The translations under genes were made by a program, and so were the position numbers. The notes under the pieces were generated by a model. It saw only the letters and a list, made by a program, of their open reading frames with translations, was not told where the DNA came from and did no database searches. This document shows positions 32,239-44,598 of a DNA stretch of 64,000 nucleotides, piece by piece. Position 1 is the first letter of the stretch. Each line of letters starts with the position of its first letter. This DNA comes from Symsagittifera roscoffensis (lineage: Eukaryota > Xenacoelomorpha > Acoela > Convolutidae). The DNA is taken from positions 43,970,688 through 44,034,687 of the forward strand of contig NC_087069.1 of the NCBI RefSeq assembly GCF_963678635.1. The letters run 5' to 3'.

Positions 32239-32580
32239 TTGATTGACAAATCGCATTTAGTCAGTACTAAACAAGATTTAATTACAATTCAAGGAAAATC
32301 AGAAAACGTTGATTTTGTTGAGCAATGCGTCCAAGAGTTTTATTATACAAATTCTTACAATTTCTGCTGTTTTATTCAAAAATTAACAATTGGATGTCCA
32401 GACTCTGTCTTACCCGGGTTTTTACTACAAATTGGACAAGTGAAGTGTCTTTTATCCAAAAAAGACAAGAAATCAAATGAAGACAATTTGTGTATTTTCC
32501 ATGTTTTAGTCATATACATAAACAGACACATTGAACTCGACTCTCGCCTTTCTCCGTTTCTAGATACTTCACAGAAATAA
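32239..32580 (+). CDS. Copy B middle exon candidate
   Basis: 114 codons open, with ENVDFVEQCVQEFYYTNSYN and several Cys (NFCCF, IGCP, KCLL, NLCIF), TAA at 32578. It lies between the coiled-coil exon and the exon at 32.62 kb; the string TTTCTAGATACTTCACAG near its end matches copy A at 17.1 kb. No zinc-binding pattern is clear. Start not defined. Confidence 0.35.
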   Translation: MIDKSHLVSTKQDLITIQGKSENVDFVEQCVQEFYYTNSYNFCCFIQKLTIGCPDSVLPGFLLQIGQVKCLLSKKDKKSNEDNLCIFHVLVIYINRHIELDSRLSPFLDTSQK

Positions 32581-32619
32581 TTCCAATGTCTGGCCATAAT
32601 CCTTAAAGCTTTCCTGCAG

Positions 32620-32816
32620 TTTTCGTTAACGATTTACCTGTTGTCGAAGAAAAATTTGAGTGCAACAGCTTTCTATACGATTTCGATATCCAGGAAGGAG
32701 AATATGCAGGAGAACTAGCTCGACGATACATAATAAAGTTTGTCAAAACAGTCAAAGTATTGAGTTTCAAGAATCACATCCTCCATACTTATGATATTGT
32801 TAGCTTGTTATTATGA
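32620..32816 (+). CDS. Copy B exon with VNDLPVVEEKFE motif
   Basis: Follows acceptor TTTCCTGCAG. Reads VFVNDLPVVEEKFECNSF, YDFDIQEGEYAGELARRY and IIKFVKTVKVLSFKNH before TGA at 32814. It may splice out earlier, near GATATTGTTAGC. Copy A retains the first ten residues with one stop. Acidic centre; no known domain. Confidence 0.45.
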
Positions 32817-32844
32817 TACAAACTCTCCAATTTTCGGTTTTCAG

Positions 32845-32909
32845 TCCATTTGCGTTCCTGCCAAAAGTGTAAAAGAGGCACAAACTACAATCTGTATTTT
32901 GTAGAGCAA
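32845..32909 (+). CDS. Short copy B exon with CxxC
   Basis: Bounded by acceptor CGGTTTTCAG and donor GTATCA. It reads HLRSCQKCKRGTNYNLYFVE. The C-x-x-C suggests half of a metal site or a disulfide. Its phase with the previous exon is unproven. Confidence 0.3.
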
Positions 32910-33057
32910 GTATCATCAAAACTTGATTATTGAAGTTGTAAGCAACCTCATTTTTTGGCTGAGAAATGTAAGCTGGAGATAAGCACAAAACTTCATAGAC
33001 TTAAAGTAAGGTGTCACTACAAAATTTAAAGAGAATTGTGATGATTAATTGAGCTGA

Positions 33058-33201
33058 CGAGGCAAGAAATATTCGGGTAAAAAAATTGAATACAAAGATG
33101 AATGCGTTGAAGTATTGGAAGAGGCTGACATGTCAACTCAAATTTTGCTAATTCAGGAAAACCAAGTTGTTTATTATAAAATCATTTGCAGAGATATGTG
33201 A
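33058..33201 (+). CDS. Copy B 3' exon candidate
   Basis: 47 codons, RGKKYSGKKIEYKDECVEVL, then EEADMSTQILLIQENQ, ending in TGA at 33199. Compositionally protein-like and in the same orientation as the preceding exons. No copy A counterpart is present. Confidence 0.4.
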   Translation, partial: RGKKYSGKKIEYKDECVEVLEEADMSTQILLIQENQVVYYKIICRDM

Positions 33202-33466
33202 ACACATTGCTTGTTTTTGGACTTAATAGTGGTAGGTAAGATTTGATTTTGACCAAGTTGGACCATTTCCTTTAATTGGTTCGCGATAAAGAAGAGGAAA
33301 CATTAGTCATCAATCAAACAAATCAAACAATTTTGTATCTTTCATATCTGTTTCACCACACTGTTTGACGTGGACGGTATTCCATTCAATGGGGCGCTAC
33401 TATTACTTCTGTTCCAGTCCAGAAACTCTTCGGTCTTTGACCTTACAGGATTTTGAGGTAGGACAT

Positions 33467-33500
<34 letters not shown>

Positions 33501-34110
33501 AAAGAGATGGATGACATGGGACGGGAGTACAAAAAAGAGAAAGGGTACAAAATGGAAGAACTGTAGGATGGTGACTTCAAAGCAACGGCAAGATCAAGAC
33601 TCATATCATATGTCGTTTTTACTACAAACACTTTTTTCTCCAGATTTGTTTTCAGCAAAAGCAAAGGATGATTTTTTTTGGTTATCTTCAGGGCAATTCA
33701 GATGTTCGGGATTAACTGAAATAAAAATAGCCCCATTTTCAAAGAGACGCAACTTGGAAAGAACGATATGGAGATTAAATAAAAAATAATGCAATTGGGA
33801 ACGAAACAAAAGAAATTCTCATTTTTATTCTTTTTTATTTGAAACTTAGGTGGTAGCGCACTACAATCTACTGTTTTGGACAATGTTTTCCCAGAAGACG
33901 TCTCATCAACTTTGTTCAGTCATAAGTTCATGCTGTATTTAAGAACATGTTGCAGCAATCATAAAAACACAATAAACGTGATCCTGGATTTTCAATGAGG
34001 AATTTAGTTTACCGAGATGCTATGTTTACTTAGCAAAGCTTGTTGCTGCTATTATAATAAGTCAAGTAAGCTGAACTTCTGCAGCGAAGGATTTAACAAA
34101 GGGGATCTAG
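33202..34110. other. Mixed; one possible frame, no firm gene
   Basis: Includes an AG microsatellite. A 92-codon plus-strand frame at 33511-33789 starts inside the microsatellite and is unsupported. Antisense frames over the same stretch are shadows. Confidence 0.3.
33469..33497. repeat. (AG)n microsatellite
   Basis: Uninterrupted AG dinucleotide run of about 29 bp. Confidence 0.95.
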
Positions 34111-34296
34111 AAGATTCTAGAACTGGACCTATGGCAAAATAGGAGAGTTTTGGATGAAGAAGTAATTCTTACATCTACGAACAGCAGGTTCAGAACTGTA
34201 AATCAAATTGTTGCATCATATATGAGCATACGAAAACAAATGCTAAGAAACTTTTATTCGAAAGACAAATTCATTGAAGTTATAAGAACTGTTTGA
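34111..34296 (+). CDS. Isolated exon candidate
   Basis: 61 codons between stops: KILELDLWQNRRVLDEEVIL, then NQIVASYMSIRKQMLRNFYS, ending IEVIRTV and TGA at 34294. Mixed charge, protein-like. It follows the second member of the 31.7/33.9-kb repeat pair, so may belong to another decayed copy B gene. No splice sites defined. Confidence 0.3.
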   Translation, partial: KILELDLWQNRRVLDEEVILTSTNSRFRTVNQIVASYMSIRKQMLRNFYSKDKFIEVIRTV

Positions 34297-36268
34297 TGTA
34301 GAAAAATGCCTTATGATGTCGTTGTTTTTTGTAATTCTGTAAAATTGCGGCACATATACTTTCACAGTAATTTAATTTTTTTCTCAAAAAACTTGATTGT
34401 TTCGAAATTTCAGTAGCTTTCAGCCAGATGGATCACAAGTAGTTAGAACATTCAATAAAAAAGTCATAACTCATCGAGTTTTGTTTTTTTAAATGTTTTT
34501 CTGTTACCTTTTGTTTTGTTTCTGAATATGCTGTTTTTTGCTGGTTTTGCTTTTTATCTTTCGTAATTTTTAGTTTGAATACCAATCCTCCAATCCTTCA
34601 TTAAACTGATATTATCGAAAAGTTGATGTTCAGTGTGTTAAAAAGTTGTTTTTGGGTATCCAGAATGCTTCCGCGTTCCGAACCACACTTCCAGGTGCCA
34701 GAGTTTGAGCATCAGTATTGGGCAGAATAATGCGTTAACATTTTTGCCGATCATAAGGCTACAAACAATAACCTAGAAAAGAACATAAAACGCATGAACA
34801 TTCGACCGGAAAAACTCATAACGACAGAATTAAAATCTTTCAAAACCTCAAGCAAACGATTTTCAAAACCTCAAGAAAACCATTTTTAATTTAGCCCTTC
34901 TCAAACCGGGTGAATAAAACCGTTAAGGTTAGCAGCCAAACTATACACATTAATAGTTACATTAAAGAAAAACGAGCGAATGAGTGAATCTCAGTATCCT
35001 CGCGCCTAAATCTCCCACCTAAAACATCATCTGTGTGAAATCATGTTTTTTTTCTTTTAGAAATACGCCTTTTTCATTGAATTTGGATTAAATTTTCCTC
35101 ACTCATAGCTCCTCATATGCAGAAATTGAAATTGAAGTGAGTTTACTGTGGTGTAAAATAAAGTTCAACGATGGAAACTTTTCGTTTCGCGATCTTCGTT
35201 GCAAAATCTCAGCCCTTCCGATTCGTAGACTTTCGTTGTTGACCGGGGTAATTGAACAATCGCTAAAATCACGATAGTTTCTCTATTTTTCACAAATCGC
35301 AATTGGCCAATCGAAAATAAGATTTTATCAGGTTCTTCTCTCGATGCTTTGCTGTCTGATTTCTATTCATTTTTCACGCGTCATTGTTGTCACGTGACAT
35401 GACCGCGAATCGAGTTTCTAACGAAAAAAACCTCCATCTTATTTTAGCATTCTTATTTTGTCCGCTTCACCAGTTAACGCTCGTAACTACTGTGTCGTAC
35501 GTATCGTAGCCTCCATTAAAAATCAAGTACGACCATTGTAATTGAGTAACACATCTGTCGGCTCAGCATCTCACGATAGATTCAAATGAACAGATACACA
35601 AAAACAACCATTAAAAAAAAGAACCTGATTGATTTTTTCAATAAAACACCCTGCATTTCGTAAGAAAACTTTGACGTAATCAACACGATACCGGAGCTGC
35701 GATAGAAGTAACTAAAAAAGTCACGGACGCCTAGCCGCTGGAATTTAAGAATAGCCAATTAGATTTCAAAGATGACATCTTTTGTTCAAGTAGCTATCAG
35801 AGTTACTCTCGCTATATTAAATGAAACATCATACCGGAAACCAATCAGAAAATGAACCGATCCGATATGACTAAGAATCAGAGGCGGATGGAAAATTTTG
35901 AAAGCCTTTTTTCAAGTGGACAAAACTGATCTTTCGAGCTGACCTTAAGCACTAAAAAGACACTGATGTGGCCAAATTTTGTGCCCGTAGTCAATTTAAA
36001 AAAAAAAACAGGTCATAAAGCTGTTTTTGGGCACTGTTTGGAAAATTATGATCAAAAAATCTCGTTTTTTGGCGCGCTCTCATCCTCAGAGTTAGTAAAT
36101 GTGGGCTCCACCTTTAGAAAAAATTTATGATCATTCGGCCAAAAATGGATTTCCTAAAACTTCATGCGCTTTCACTGATTTCTAGATGGACAATGAATTA
36201 TTTCAATTTGTAGTACTCAGTTTAAATGATACCAATAGTTTTGAAATACCTAAATATAACAAATCAAT
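34297..36268. other. Unassigned flank before the retrotransposon
   Basis: No exon recognised. From about 35.15 to 35.9 kb the sequence has more CpG and G+C than its surroundings (for example CACGTGACATGACCGCGAAT) and could be a remnant of another element or a regulatory region. Confidence 0.3.
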
Positions 36269-36659
36269 TGGAACCAGTTCAAAACGAGTATTTATTTTAT
36301 CCTATTATACTCTCGATAAACTATCACTGTAAAATAATTAGAACTAACCAATCATGATCCATAACTAACATTACAATGTTTTGTAAGGCTGAAACTATTT
36401 ATACTTTCAGCCAGAACAGAATAAATTCAACTTAGCAAATAGTTGCTCTTGTCCAAAACAGTTTCTGATATCAAACATCGCAAATACTAGTATACACTAG
36501 ATCTATTGAGACTAGGAGATCTTAGAGTAAGATTACGATCGGTAATAGACTAAGAAGTTGCACGAATCTATCCGGCCCAAAAAAAGATAACGTGACAAAC
36601 AGACGGTGTTCCTTGTCTGAAATTACTCTATGAGTGAGCCACCCGTTTTTTTATACTCA
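36269..36659 (+). repeat. 5' LTR
   Basis: 391 bp from TGGAACCAGTTCAAAAC to TTATACTCA, with TG...CA ends. It matches 63638-64000 along its length with about one difference per seven positions (visual estimate). The right end is inferred from the CA just before the primer-binding-site-like sequence. Confidence 0.8.
36388..36412 (+). promoter_or_regulatory. LTR TATA box framed by an 8-bp hairpin
   Basis: TATTTATA at 36396-36403 lies between GGCTGAAA and its exact reverse complement TTTCAGCC. It is placed as expected for an LTR U3 core promoter. The 3' LTR copy has lost both the pairing and the TATA. Confidence 0.45.
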
Positions 36660-36661
36660 TC

Positions 36662-36680
36662 TGGCGCGACCAAGAGTCTC
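36662..36680 (+). other. Primer binding site candidate
   Basis: TGGCGCGACCAAGAGTCTC begins two bases after the LTR and starts with TGG, complementary to a tRNA CCA end. The full complement includes a TTCGA T-loop-like string further on, but the tRNA identity was not settled. Confidence 0.5.
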
Positions 36681-37497
36681 GAACAGACTTCTACAAAACT
36701 AAATTTAGCAATAACACAAAATACTAGTTAGTTTGAGGAAAACTTACCTCCACGTCTGAATAAATCGAATCAATACCAAAGAGTATTCAAGCTTACACCA
36801 GGTCAAAACCCGAATAACGGACCAAGCTTCTACGTCGTGAAACGACTCCTTCTCTATAAAATTATCAATGCAAAATTTTCGTTCACCAATCTGAAATGAA
36901 AAACTTGGAGCAGTAAATTCATTTCCAAGAAAAAAAAATATCTCAATGATGTATAACTTGTGTTACATAATACCAAAAACGATTGATCTAAAACTACAAA
37001 AATAAACAGTATTTTTAAAACAGTATTTTCCGCAGTCTTTTTAAAACTTTTGTAAGATTTAAATTACTTGAATAAAAAGTACAAAAATTAGTCGGTACAT
37101 AATTTTATAATAATTTTAATCAAAATTAAAAAAGTTCTGGCTTCTCAAGGACTCATGTTATCCTCCATCAAGCTTCTTTGTTACTTCAACTAAAAATAGC
37201 ACAATATCACTCAAAAACTAATATCATTTAAAATTAAATTCTAATTTTTCTGAAATTTTCTTATCTTAAATCTTGTCCAGGCCTACCTTTCTGTTAAACA
37301 ACCTAATTTTCTTAAAAACCATATCATCAAGGTTAACCTTGGATCTTTTATCTTTAAATCAATTTTAATTTTAAACCAGTTGAAAAAACTTGATCACCAA
37401 CCATGGCTTTCCTTGGATCAATTAAAACAATCTTGTTCCCCCACCTCTTTTTCCTAGTGTCTAAGAAAGCTCTCAAATCTTTACAAACGACCCAGGA
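36681..37497 (+). other. Retrotransposon leader, single copy
   Basis: No frame of note. It ends at ACGACCCAGGA, after which the first repeat unit starts. Confidence 0.5.
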
Positions 37498-38308
37498 CTA
37501 ACTGATATTTTCAAAATAACTAATTTTTTAAGTTAAGATAAACATTGAAGAACTTCAGTTACTCATCCTTCACTCGAGCCCCTCCTCTTAACCGACCCAG
37601 GCTAAAACAAATCTTAAAAATAGTAAGACTTAAATTGTAACTAACGATCTACTTGTGTTATAATTATACCTGAACCTTGGATATCACAAATGAAAGTCTT
37701 TAGTAAAATTAAGTTTTCTTATAAAATAACCACTTAAGAAACTATAAAATGATTCTAACGAATTGAGATACTCTCTCTCTCTCTAACCCGTCTATACACG
37801 ACAATCTATCCCCCGGGAAATGGGAAGACCTCACAAAAACTGTGAGGACTAACAATTCAGGAAATAGAAAACCTAGTCCTTGAATTTTGCACTCATCACT
37901 CTAACATTTAAGTCTTGAGATAATTTAAGAATCAAGCAAACAATAATTATTCATGATTGTTTAATTAAAAGATACGATGAGGTAATTACACCGCATAAAC
38001 AAAAGTTAGAACACAATAGATCGAAAAAACAAACAAAAACAAAAAAAAACAATAATCTAAAACAAAAATAGTTAATTAGGTCAAAGTTTTCCAGAACACG
38101 AAATCTGACTCAACATCAATACAAGAATTTTGAGATCTTTTCAACGACAAAAGTAAACCAATAGACAATCAAATATGTTTACCAGAATAAGAATCGACAA
38201 CAGGATCATCTATAAAAGGTAAACCTAGAATAAACAAATCATCAAACAAATAGACTAAAAACTACAAAACGAACAACAGACAAACAAAGACTTTCAACTG
38301 GAATTACC

Positions 38309-39385
38309 TTTGCAAACAACAACTATGAGTTTTTTGCTAACAACAACATAAGTAACCCAATAGCACGACCACTCTAAACAACAAGTCGTTCTCAGGCAAA
38401 ACGACAGTCATATAAAAATATTAACATAGGGTCTATCAAACAAATAGACTAAAAGCTACAAAACGAACAACAAACAAAAAAAAGACACTAAACAAGAATT
38501 ATCTTTGCAAACAACAACTATGAGTTTTTCGCTAACAACAACATAAGTAACCCAATAGCACGACCACTCTATACAACAAAAAATCAATCACGAGAACACA
38601 ATTATACCCAACAGGCAGCAAAACCAATATCTTATTCTGTAAACTTTAAGGATAAGGGAAAGATTCAGACATATCGTACTGAAATTTATCCATTTTTTCA
38701 ACCAAAAAAAGGCAATTCATAAAAAGCCAACCGCACAATTCTGAAGAAAAAGAATACTTTCATCAAAACCAACAAAACTATAGTAATAATCAACGAAAAA
38801 ATCACTGAAAAAAAAGACCAACCAGAGCATATTTTTCAACCAGATATTCTCGATCCTTACATGAACTCTTAACAAGCAAGGCAAACACAACAACAACCTT
38901 CTCAAAGACAGTTTTCGGTACAACCTAAAAGTTTTGTACAATCGCAATACTATACAAATTCTCAAACTGTTCAACTCGAAGCCATGAAAAATGGATCCCA
39001 TTCATCCTATTATCTACAGAATCTTGAAATTACACAAAAGAATTCTACTTACAAAGGTTACTCATATACCAAACAAAGTAGAATCACTCCAAATGACAAT
39101 GAATCTAAACCTTAAGGGCAGATCATCTATAACAACCAAAAAACCACTCATGGTGTTTACAGGAACAGATCCTGAATACTCAGTAGAAGACTACTTAAGC
39201 GCTGTTACAGCTAATCTAATCTGAAACATAGGCCCAGAACCTATAAACACATCATCTAAATTTGATTCACAGTTGCACAGTACTGATACAAACTACACGC
39301 GATGGCGCAGACCGAAAATAGTTTTCAGATTTACCCATAAAACTTAAATCCGATTGGAAACGATTTATTCAGGTAGTCTCAAAAA
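38309..39385 (+). pseudogene. gag fragment, unit 1
   Basis: Asn-rich start FANNNYEFFANNN (twice, through the nested repeat), a Gln-rich stretch, then capsid-like sequence with FTGTDPEYSVEDYLSA and NIGPEP. Specific damage: an extra G in ACAAAAGAATTC shifts the frame and TGA replaces a Leu codon just before NIGPEP (near 39221). Gag forms the particle of the retrotransposon. Confidence 0.6.
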
Positions 39386-40198
39386 CTAACTGATATTTTC
39401 AAAATAACTAACTTTTTTTAGTTAAGATAAACATTGAAGAACTTCAGTTACTCATCCTTCACTCGAGCCCCTCCTCTTAACCGACCCAGGCTAAAACAAA
39501 TCTTAAAAATAGTAAGACTTAAATTGTAACTAACGATCTACTTGTGTTATAATTATACCTGAACCTTGGATATCACAAATGAAAGTCTTTAGTAATATTA
39601 AGTTTTCTTATAAAATAACCACTTAAGAAACTATAAAATGATTCTAACGAATTGATATAATCTCTCTCTCTCTCTAACCCGTCTATACACGACAGTCTAT
39701 CCCCCGGGAAATGGGAAGACCTCACAAAAACTGTGAGGACTAACAATTCAGGAAATAGAAAACCTAGTCCTTGAATTTTGCACTCATCACTCTAACATTT
39801 AAGTCTTGAGATAATTTAAGAATCAAGCAAACAATAATTATTCATGATTGTTTAATTAAAAGATACGATGAGGTAATTACACCGCATAAACAAAAGTTAG
39901 AACACAATAGATCGAAAAAACAAACAAAAACAAAAAAAACAATAATCTAAAACGAAAATAGTTAATTAGGTCAAAGTTTTCCAGAACACGAAATCTGACT
40001 CAACATCAATACAAAAATTTTGAGATCTAATCAACGACAAAAGTAAACCAATAGACAATCAAATATGTTTACCAGAATAAGAATCGACAACAGGATCATC
40101 TATAAAAGGTAAACCTAGAATAAACAAATCATCAAACAAATAGACTAAAAACTACAAAACGAACAACAGACAAACAAAGACTTTCATCTGGAATTACC

Positions 40199-41265
40199 TT
40201 TGCAAACAACAACTATGAGTTTTTCGCTAACAACAACATAAGTAACCCAATAGCACGACCACTCTAAACAACAAGTCGTTCTCAGGCAAAACGACAGTCA
40301 TTTAAAAATATTAACATAGGGTCTATCAAACAAAAAGACTAAAAGCTACAAAACGAACAACAAACAAAAAAATGCACTCAACAAGAATTATCTTTGCAAA
40401 CAACAACTATGAGTTTTTCGCTAACAACAACATAAGTAACCCAATAGCACGACCACTCTATACAACAAAAAATCAATCACGAGAACCCAATTATACCCAA
40501 CAGGCAGCAAAACCAATATCTTAATCTGTAAACTTTAAGGATAAGGGAAAGATTCAGACATATCGTACTGAAAAAAGTCAACCAAAAAAAGGCAATTCAT
40601 AAAAAGCCAACCGCACTATTCTGAAGAAAAAGACTACTTTCATCAAAACCAACAAAACTATAGTAATAATCAACGAAAAAATCACTGAAAAAAAAAGATC
40701 AACCAGAGCATAATTTTCAACCAGATATTTTCGATCCTTACATGAACTCTTAACAAGCAAGGCAAACACAACAACAACCTTCTCAAAGACAGTTTTCGGC
40801 ACAACCTAAAAGTTTTGTACAATCGCAATACTATACAAATGCTCAAACTGTTCAACTCGAAGCCATGAAAAATGGATCTCATTCATCCTATTATCTACAG
40901 AATCTTGAAATTAAACAAAAAATTCTACTTACAAAGGTTACTCATATACCAAACAAAGTAGAATCACTCCAAATGACAATGAATCTAAACCTTAAGGGCA
41001 GATCATCTATAACAACTAATAAACCACTCATGGTGTTTACAGGAACAGATCCTGAATACTCAGTAGAAGACTACTTAAGCGCTGTTACAGCTAATCTAAT
41101 CTTAAACATAGGCCCAGAACCTATAAACACATCATCTAAATTTGATTCACAGTTGCACAGTACTGATACAGACTACACGCGATGGCGCAGACCAAAAATG
41201 GTTTTCAGATTTACCCGTAAAACTTAAATCCGATTGGAAACGATTTATTCAGGTAGTCTCAAAAA
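40199..41265 (+). pseudogene. gag fragment, unit 2
   Basis: Same layout as unit 1, open over 40865-41227 (120 codons). All units share a frame break after LHSTDT. In the next frame the text continues as capsid-like DGADQKWFSDLP and SDWKRFIQ up to the unit junction, where it is cut off. Confidence 0.6.
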
Positions 41266-42075
41266 CTAACTGATATTTTCAAAACAACTAACTTTTTTTA
41301 GTTAAGATAAACATTGAAGAACTTCAGTTACTCATCCTTCACTCGAGACCCTCCTCTTAACCGACCCAGGCTAAAACAAATCTTAAAATTAGTAAGACTT
41401 AAATTGTAACTAACGATCTACTTGTGTTATAATTATACCTGAACCTTGGATATCACAAATGAAAGTCTTTAGTAAAATTAAGTTTTCTTATAAAATAACC
41501 ACTTAAGAAACTATAAAATCATTCTAACGAATTGATATACTCTCTCTCTCTAACCCGTCTATACACGACAATCTATCCCCCGGGAAATGGGAAGACCTCA
41601 CAAAAACTGTGAGGACTAACAATTCAGGAAATAGAAAACCTAGTCCTTGAATTTTGCACTCATCACTCTAACATTTAAGTCTTGAGATAATTTAAGAATC
41701 AAGCAAACAATAATTATTCATGATTGTTTAATTAAAAGATACGATGAGGTAATTACACCGCATAAACAAAAATTAGAACACAATAGATCGAAAAAACAAA
41801 TAAAAACAACAAAAAACAATATTCTAAAACGAAAATAGTTAATTAGGTCAAAGTTTTCCAGAACACGAAATCTGACTCAACATCAATACAAGAACTTTGA
41901 GATCTAATCAACGACAAAAGTAAACCAATAGACAATCAAAGATGTTTACCAGAATAAGAATTGACAACAGAATCATCTATAAAAGGTAAACCTATAATAA
42001 ACAAAACATCAAACAAATAGGTTAAAAACTACAAAACGAACAACAGACAAACAAAGACACTCAACTGGAATTACC

Positions 42076-43143
42076 TTTGCAAACAACAACTATGAGTTTT
42101 TCGCTAACAACAACATAAGTAACCCAATAGCACGACCACTCTAAACAACAAGTCGTTCTCAGGCAAAACGACAGTCATTTAAAAATATTAACGTAGGGTC
42201 TATCAAACAAATAGACTAAAAGCTACAAAACGAACAACAAACAAAAAAAGACACTCAACAAGAATTATCTTTGCAAACAACAACTATGAGTTTTTCGCTA
42301 ACAACAACATAAGTAACCCAATAGCACGACCACTCTATACAACAAAAAATCAATCACGAGAACACAATTATACCCAACAGGCAGCAAAACCAATATCTTA
42401 ATCTGTAAACTTTAAGGATAAGGGAAAGATTCAGACATATCGTACAGAAATTTATCCATTTTTCAACCAAAAAAAGGCAATTCATAAAAAGCCAACCGCA
42501 CTATTCTGAAGAAAAAGACTACTTTCATCAAAACCAACAAAACTATAGTAATAATCAACGAAAAAATCACTGAAAAAAAAAGATCAACCAGAGCATATTT
42601 TTCAACCAGATATTTTCGATCCTTACATGAACTCTTAACAAGCAAGGCAAACACAACAACAACCTTCTCAAAGACAGTTTTCGGCACAACCTAAAAGTTT
42701 TGTACAATCGCAATACTATACAAATGCTCAAACTGTTCAACTCGAAGCCATGAAAAATTGGATCTCATTCATCTACAGAATCTTGAAATTACACAAAAAA
42801 TTCTACTTACAAAGGTTACTCATATACCAAACAAAGTAGAATCACTCCAAATGACAATGAATCTAAACCTTAAGGGCAGATCATCTATAACAACTAATAA
42901 ACCACCCATGGTGTTTACAGGAACAGATCCTGAATACTCAGTAGAAGACTACTTAAGCGCTGTTACAGCTAATCTAATCTTAAACATAGGCCCAGAACCT
43001 ATAAACACATCATCTAAATTTGATTCACAGTTGCACAGTACTGATACAGACTACAAGCGATGGCGCAGACCAAAAATGGTTTTCAGATTTACCCATAAAA
43101 CTTAAATCCGATTGGAAACGATTTATTCAGGTAGTCTCAAAAA
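42076..43143 (+). pseudogene. gag fragment, unit 3
   Basis: Open over 42758-43105; differs by a deletion near 42772 that removes the SSYY residues seen in units 2 and 4. It shares the LHSTDT frame break and is cut at the unit junction. Confidence 0.6.
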
Positions 43144-44598
43144 CTAACTGATATTTTCAAAATAACTAACTTTTTTTAGTTAAGATAAACATTGAAGAAC
43201 TTCAGTTACTCATTCTTCACTCGAGCCCCTCCTCTTAACCGACCCAGGCTAAAACAAATCTTAAAATTAGTAAGACTTAAATTGTAACTAACGATCTACT
43301 TGTGTTATAATTATTCCTGAACCTTGGGTATCACAAATGAGGTCTTTAGTAATATTAAGTTTTCCTATAAAATAACCACTTAAGAAACTACAAAATCATT
43401 CTAACGAAATGATATACTCTCTCTCTCTCTCTCTCTCTAACCCGTCTATACAAGACAATCTATCCCCCGGGAAATGGGAAAACCTCACAAAAACTGTGAG
43501 GACTAACAATTCAGGAAATAGAAATACTAGTCCTTGAATTTTGCACTCATCACTCTAACATTTATGTCTTGAGATAATTTAAGAATCAAGCAAACAAAAA
43601 TTATTCATACTTGTTTAATTAAAAGATACGATGAGGTAATTACACCGCATAAACAAAAGTTAGAACACAATAGATCGAAAAAACAAACAAAAAAAGCCAA
43701 TAATCTGAAACGAAAATAGTTAATTAGGTCAAAGTTTTCCAGAACACGAAATCTGACTCAACATCAATACAAGAATTTTGAGATCTAATCAACGACAAAA
43801 GTAAACCAATAGACAATCAAAGATCTTTACCAGAATAAGAATCGACAACAGAATCATCTATAAAAGGTAAACCTAGAAAAAACAAATCGTATCTTCGCAA
43901 ACCTGTAAGACTCTACAGTTGAAATCAGCCAATACAACATATTGAACATTTACACAATAACTAAAAATACACACGAAGAAAATTCGATCTCACCAGAGGA
44001 CAAGTACAACCTTGTCACAATGTAATCGTAAATTTATTTTAAAAAACAGCCCATGCAATTCACAATTTCTTGAAAAAACTTTAAGGCAAACACTTGATCA
44101 CTACCTACCAGCTATCAGTAATATCACTTCACAATACAAAACAGCTTAAGTGCAATTGCAACCATTTCCGTACACAAAGATTATCTAAGAGTAACAGCAC
44201 TAACAATTGACAGAACAACCTCAAATTATAACTCAAAATTTAATTAAAGGACAAGCAAAAATAGTTTAAACTCAACATTCATCAATACACAAAAAACCCT
44301 TAAAAGTACCAGAAAATGAATACAAAAAAATATACAAACTCCATCGCATTTTGTAAACGAAGAAATAGTTGAAACACTTTCTACACTAACACAACAAAGT
44401 ATCCAACTTTTACAGCGTCACACAGTAAAAATAATACTCCTTTTCCACCAACGAAATTTCATTTCTCAGTCGTTGCAACTGTCGTTCTCAGGCAAAACGT
44501 CAGTCGTTCCAAAATAATAACATAGGTTCTATCAAACAAATAGACTAAAAGCTACAAAACGAACAACAAACAAAAAAAGACACTCAACAAGAATTATC

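Larger units (their letters stand above)
31680..34080 (+). repeat. Direct repeat pair flanking the copy B gene
   Basis: GAACATGTTGCAGCAGTCAT (31691) and GAACATGTTGCAGCAATCAT (33943) begin two related segments of about 150 bp; both contain GATCCTGGATTTT and TTTACCGAGAT or TTTACAGAGAT. They bracket the copy B exons. Confidence 0.5.

Noticed and set aside
32376-32597. Antisense frame with CPICSKNPG, resembling a RING or zinc ribbon start
   Set aside because: Only one C-x-x-C, no further ligands, and it is antisense to the better supported copy B exon on the plus strand.
33443-33883. Several overlapping frames around the AG microsatellite
   Set aside because: Created by the dinucleotide run and T-rich sequence; no homologue in the window and no splice support.
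34297-36268. Solo LTR or DNA transposon before the retrotransposon
   Set aside because: No terminal inverted repeats or LTR-like copy elsewhere in the window was found; left unassigned.
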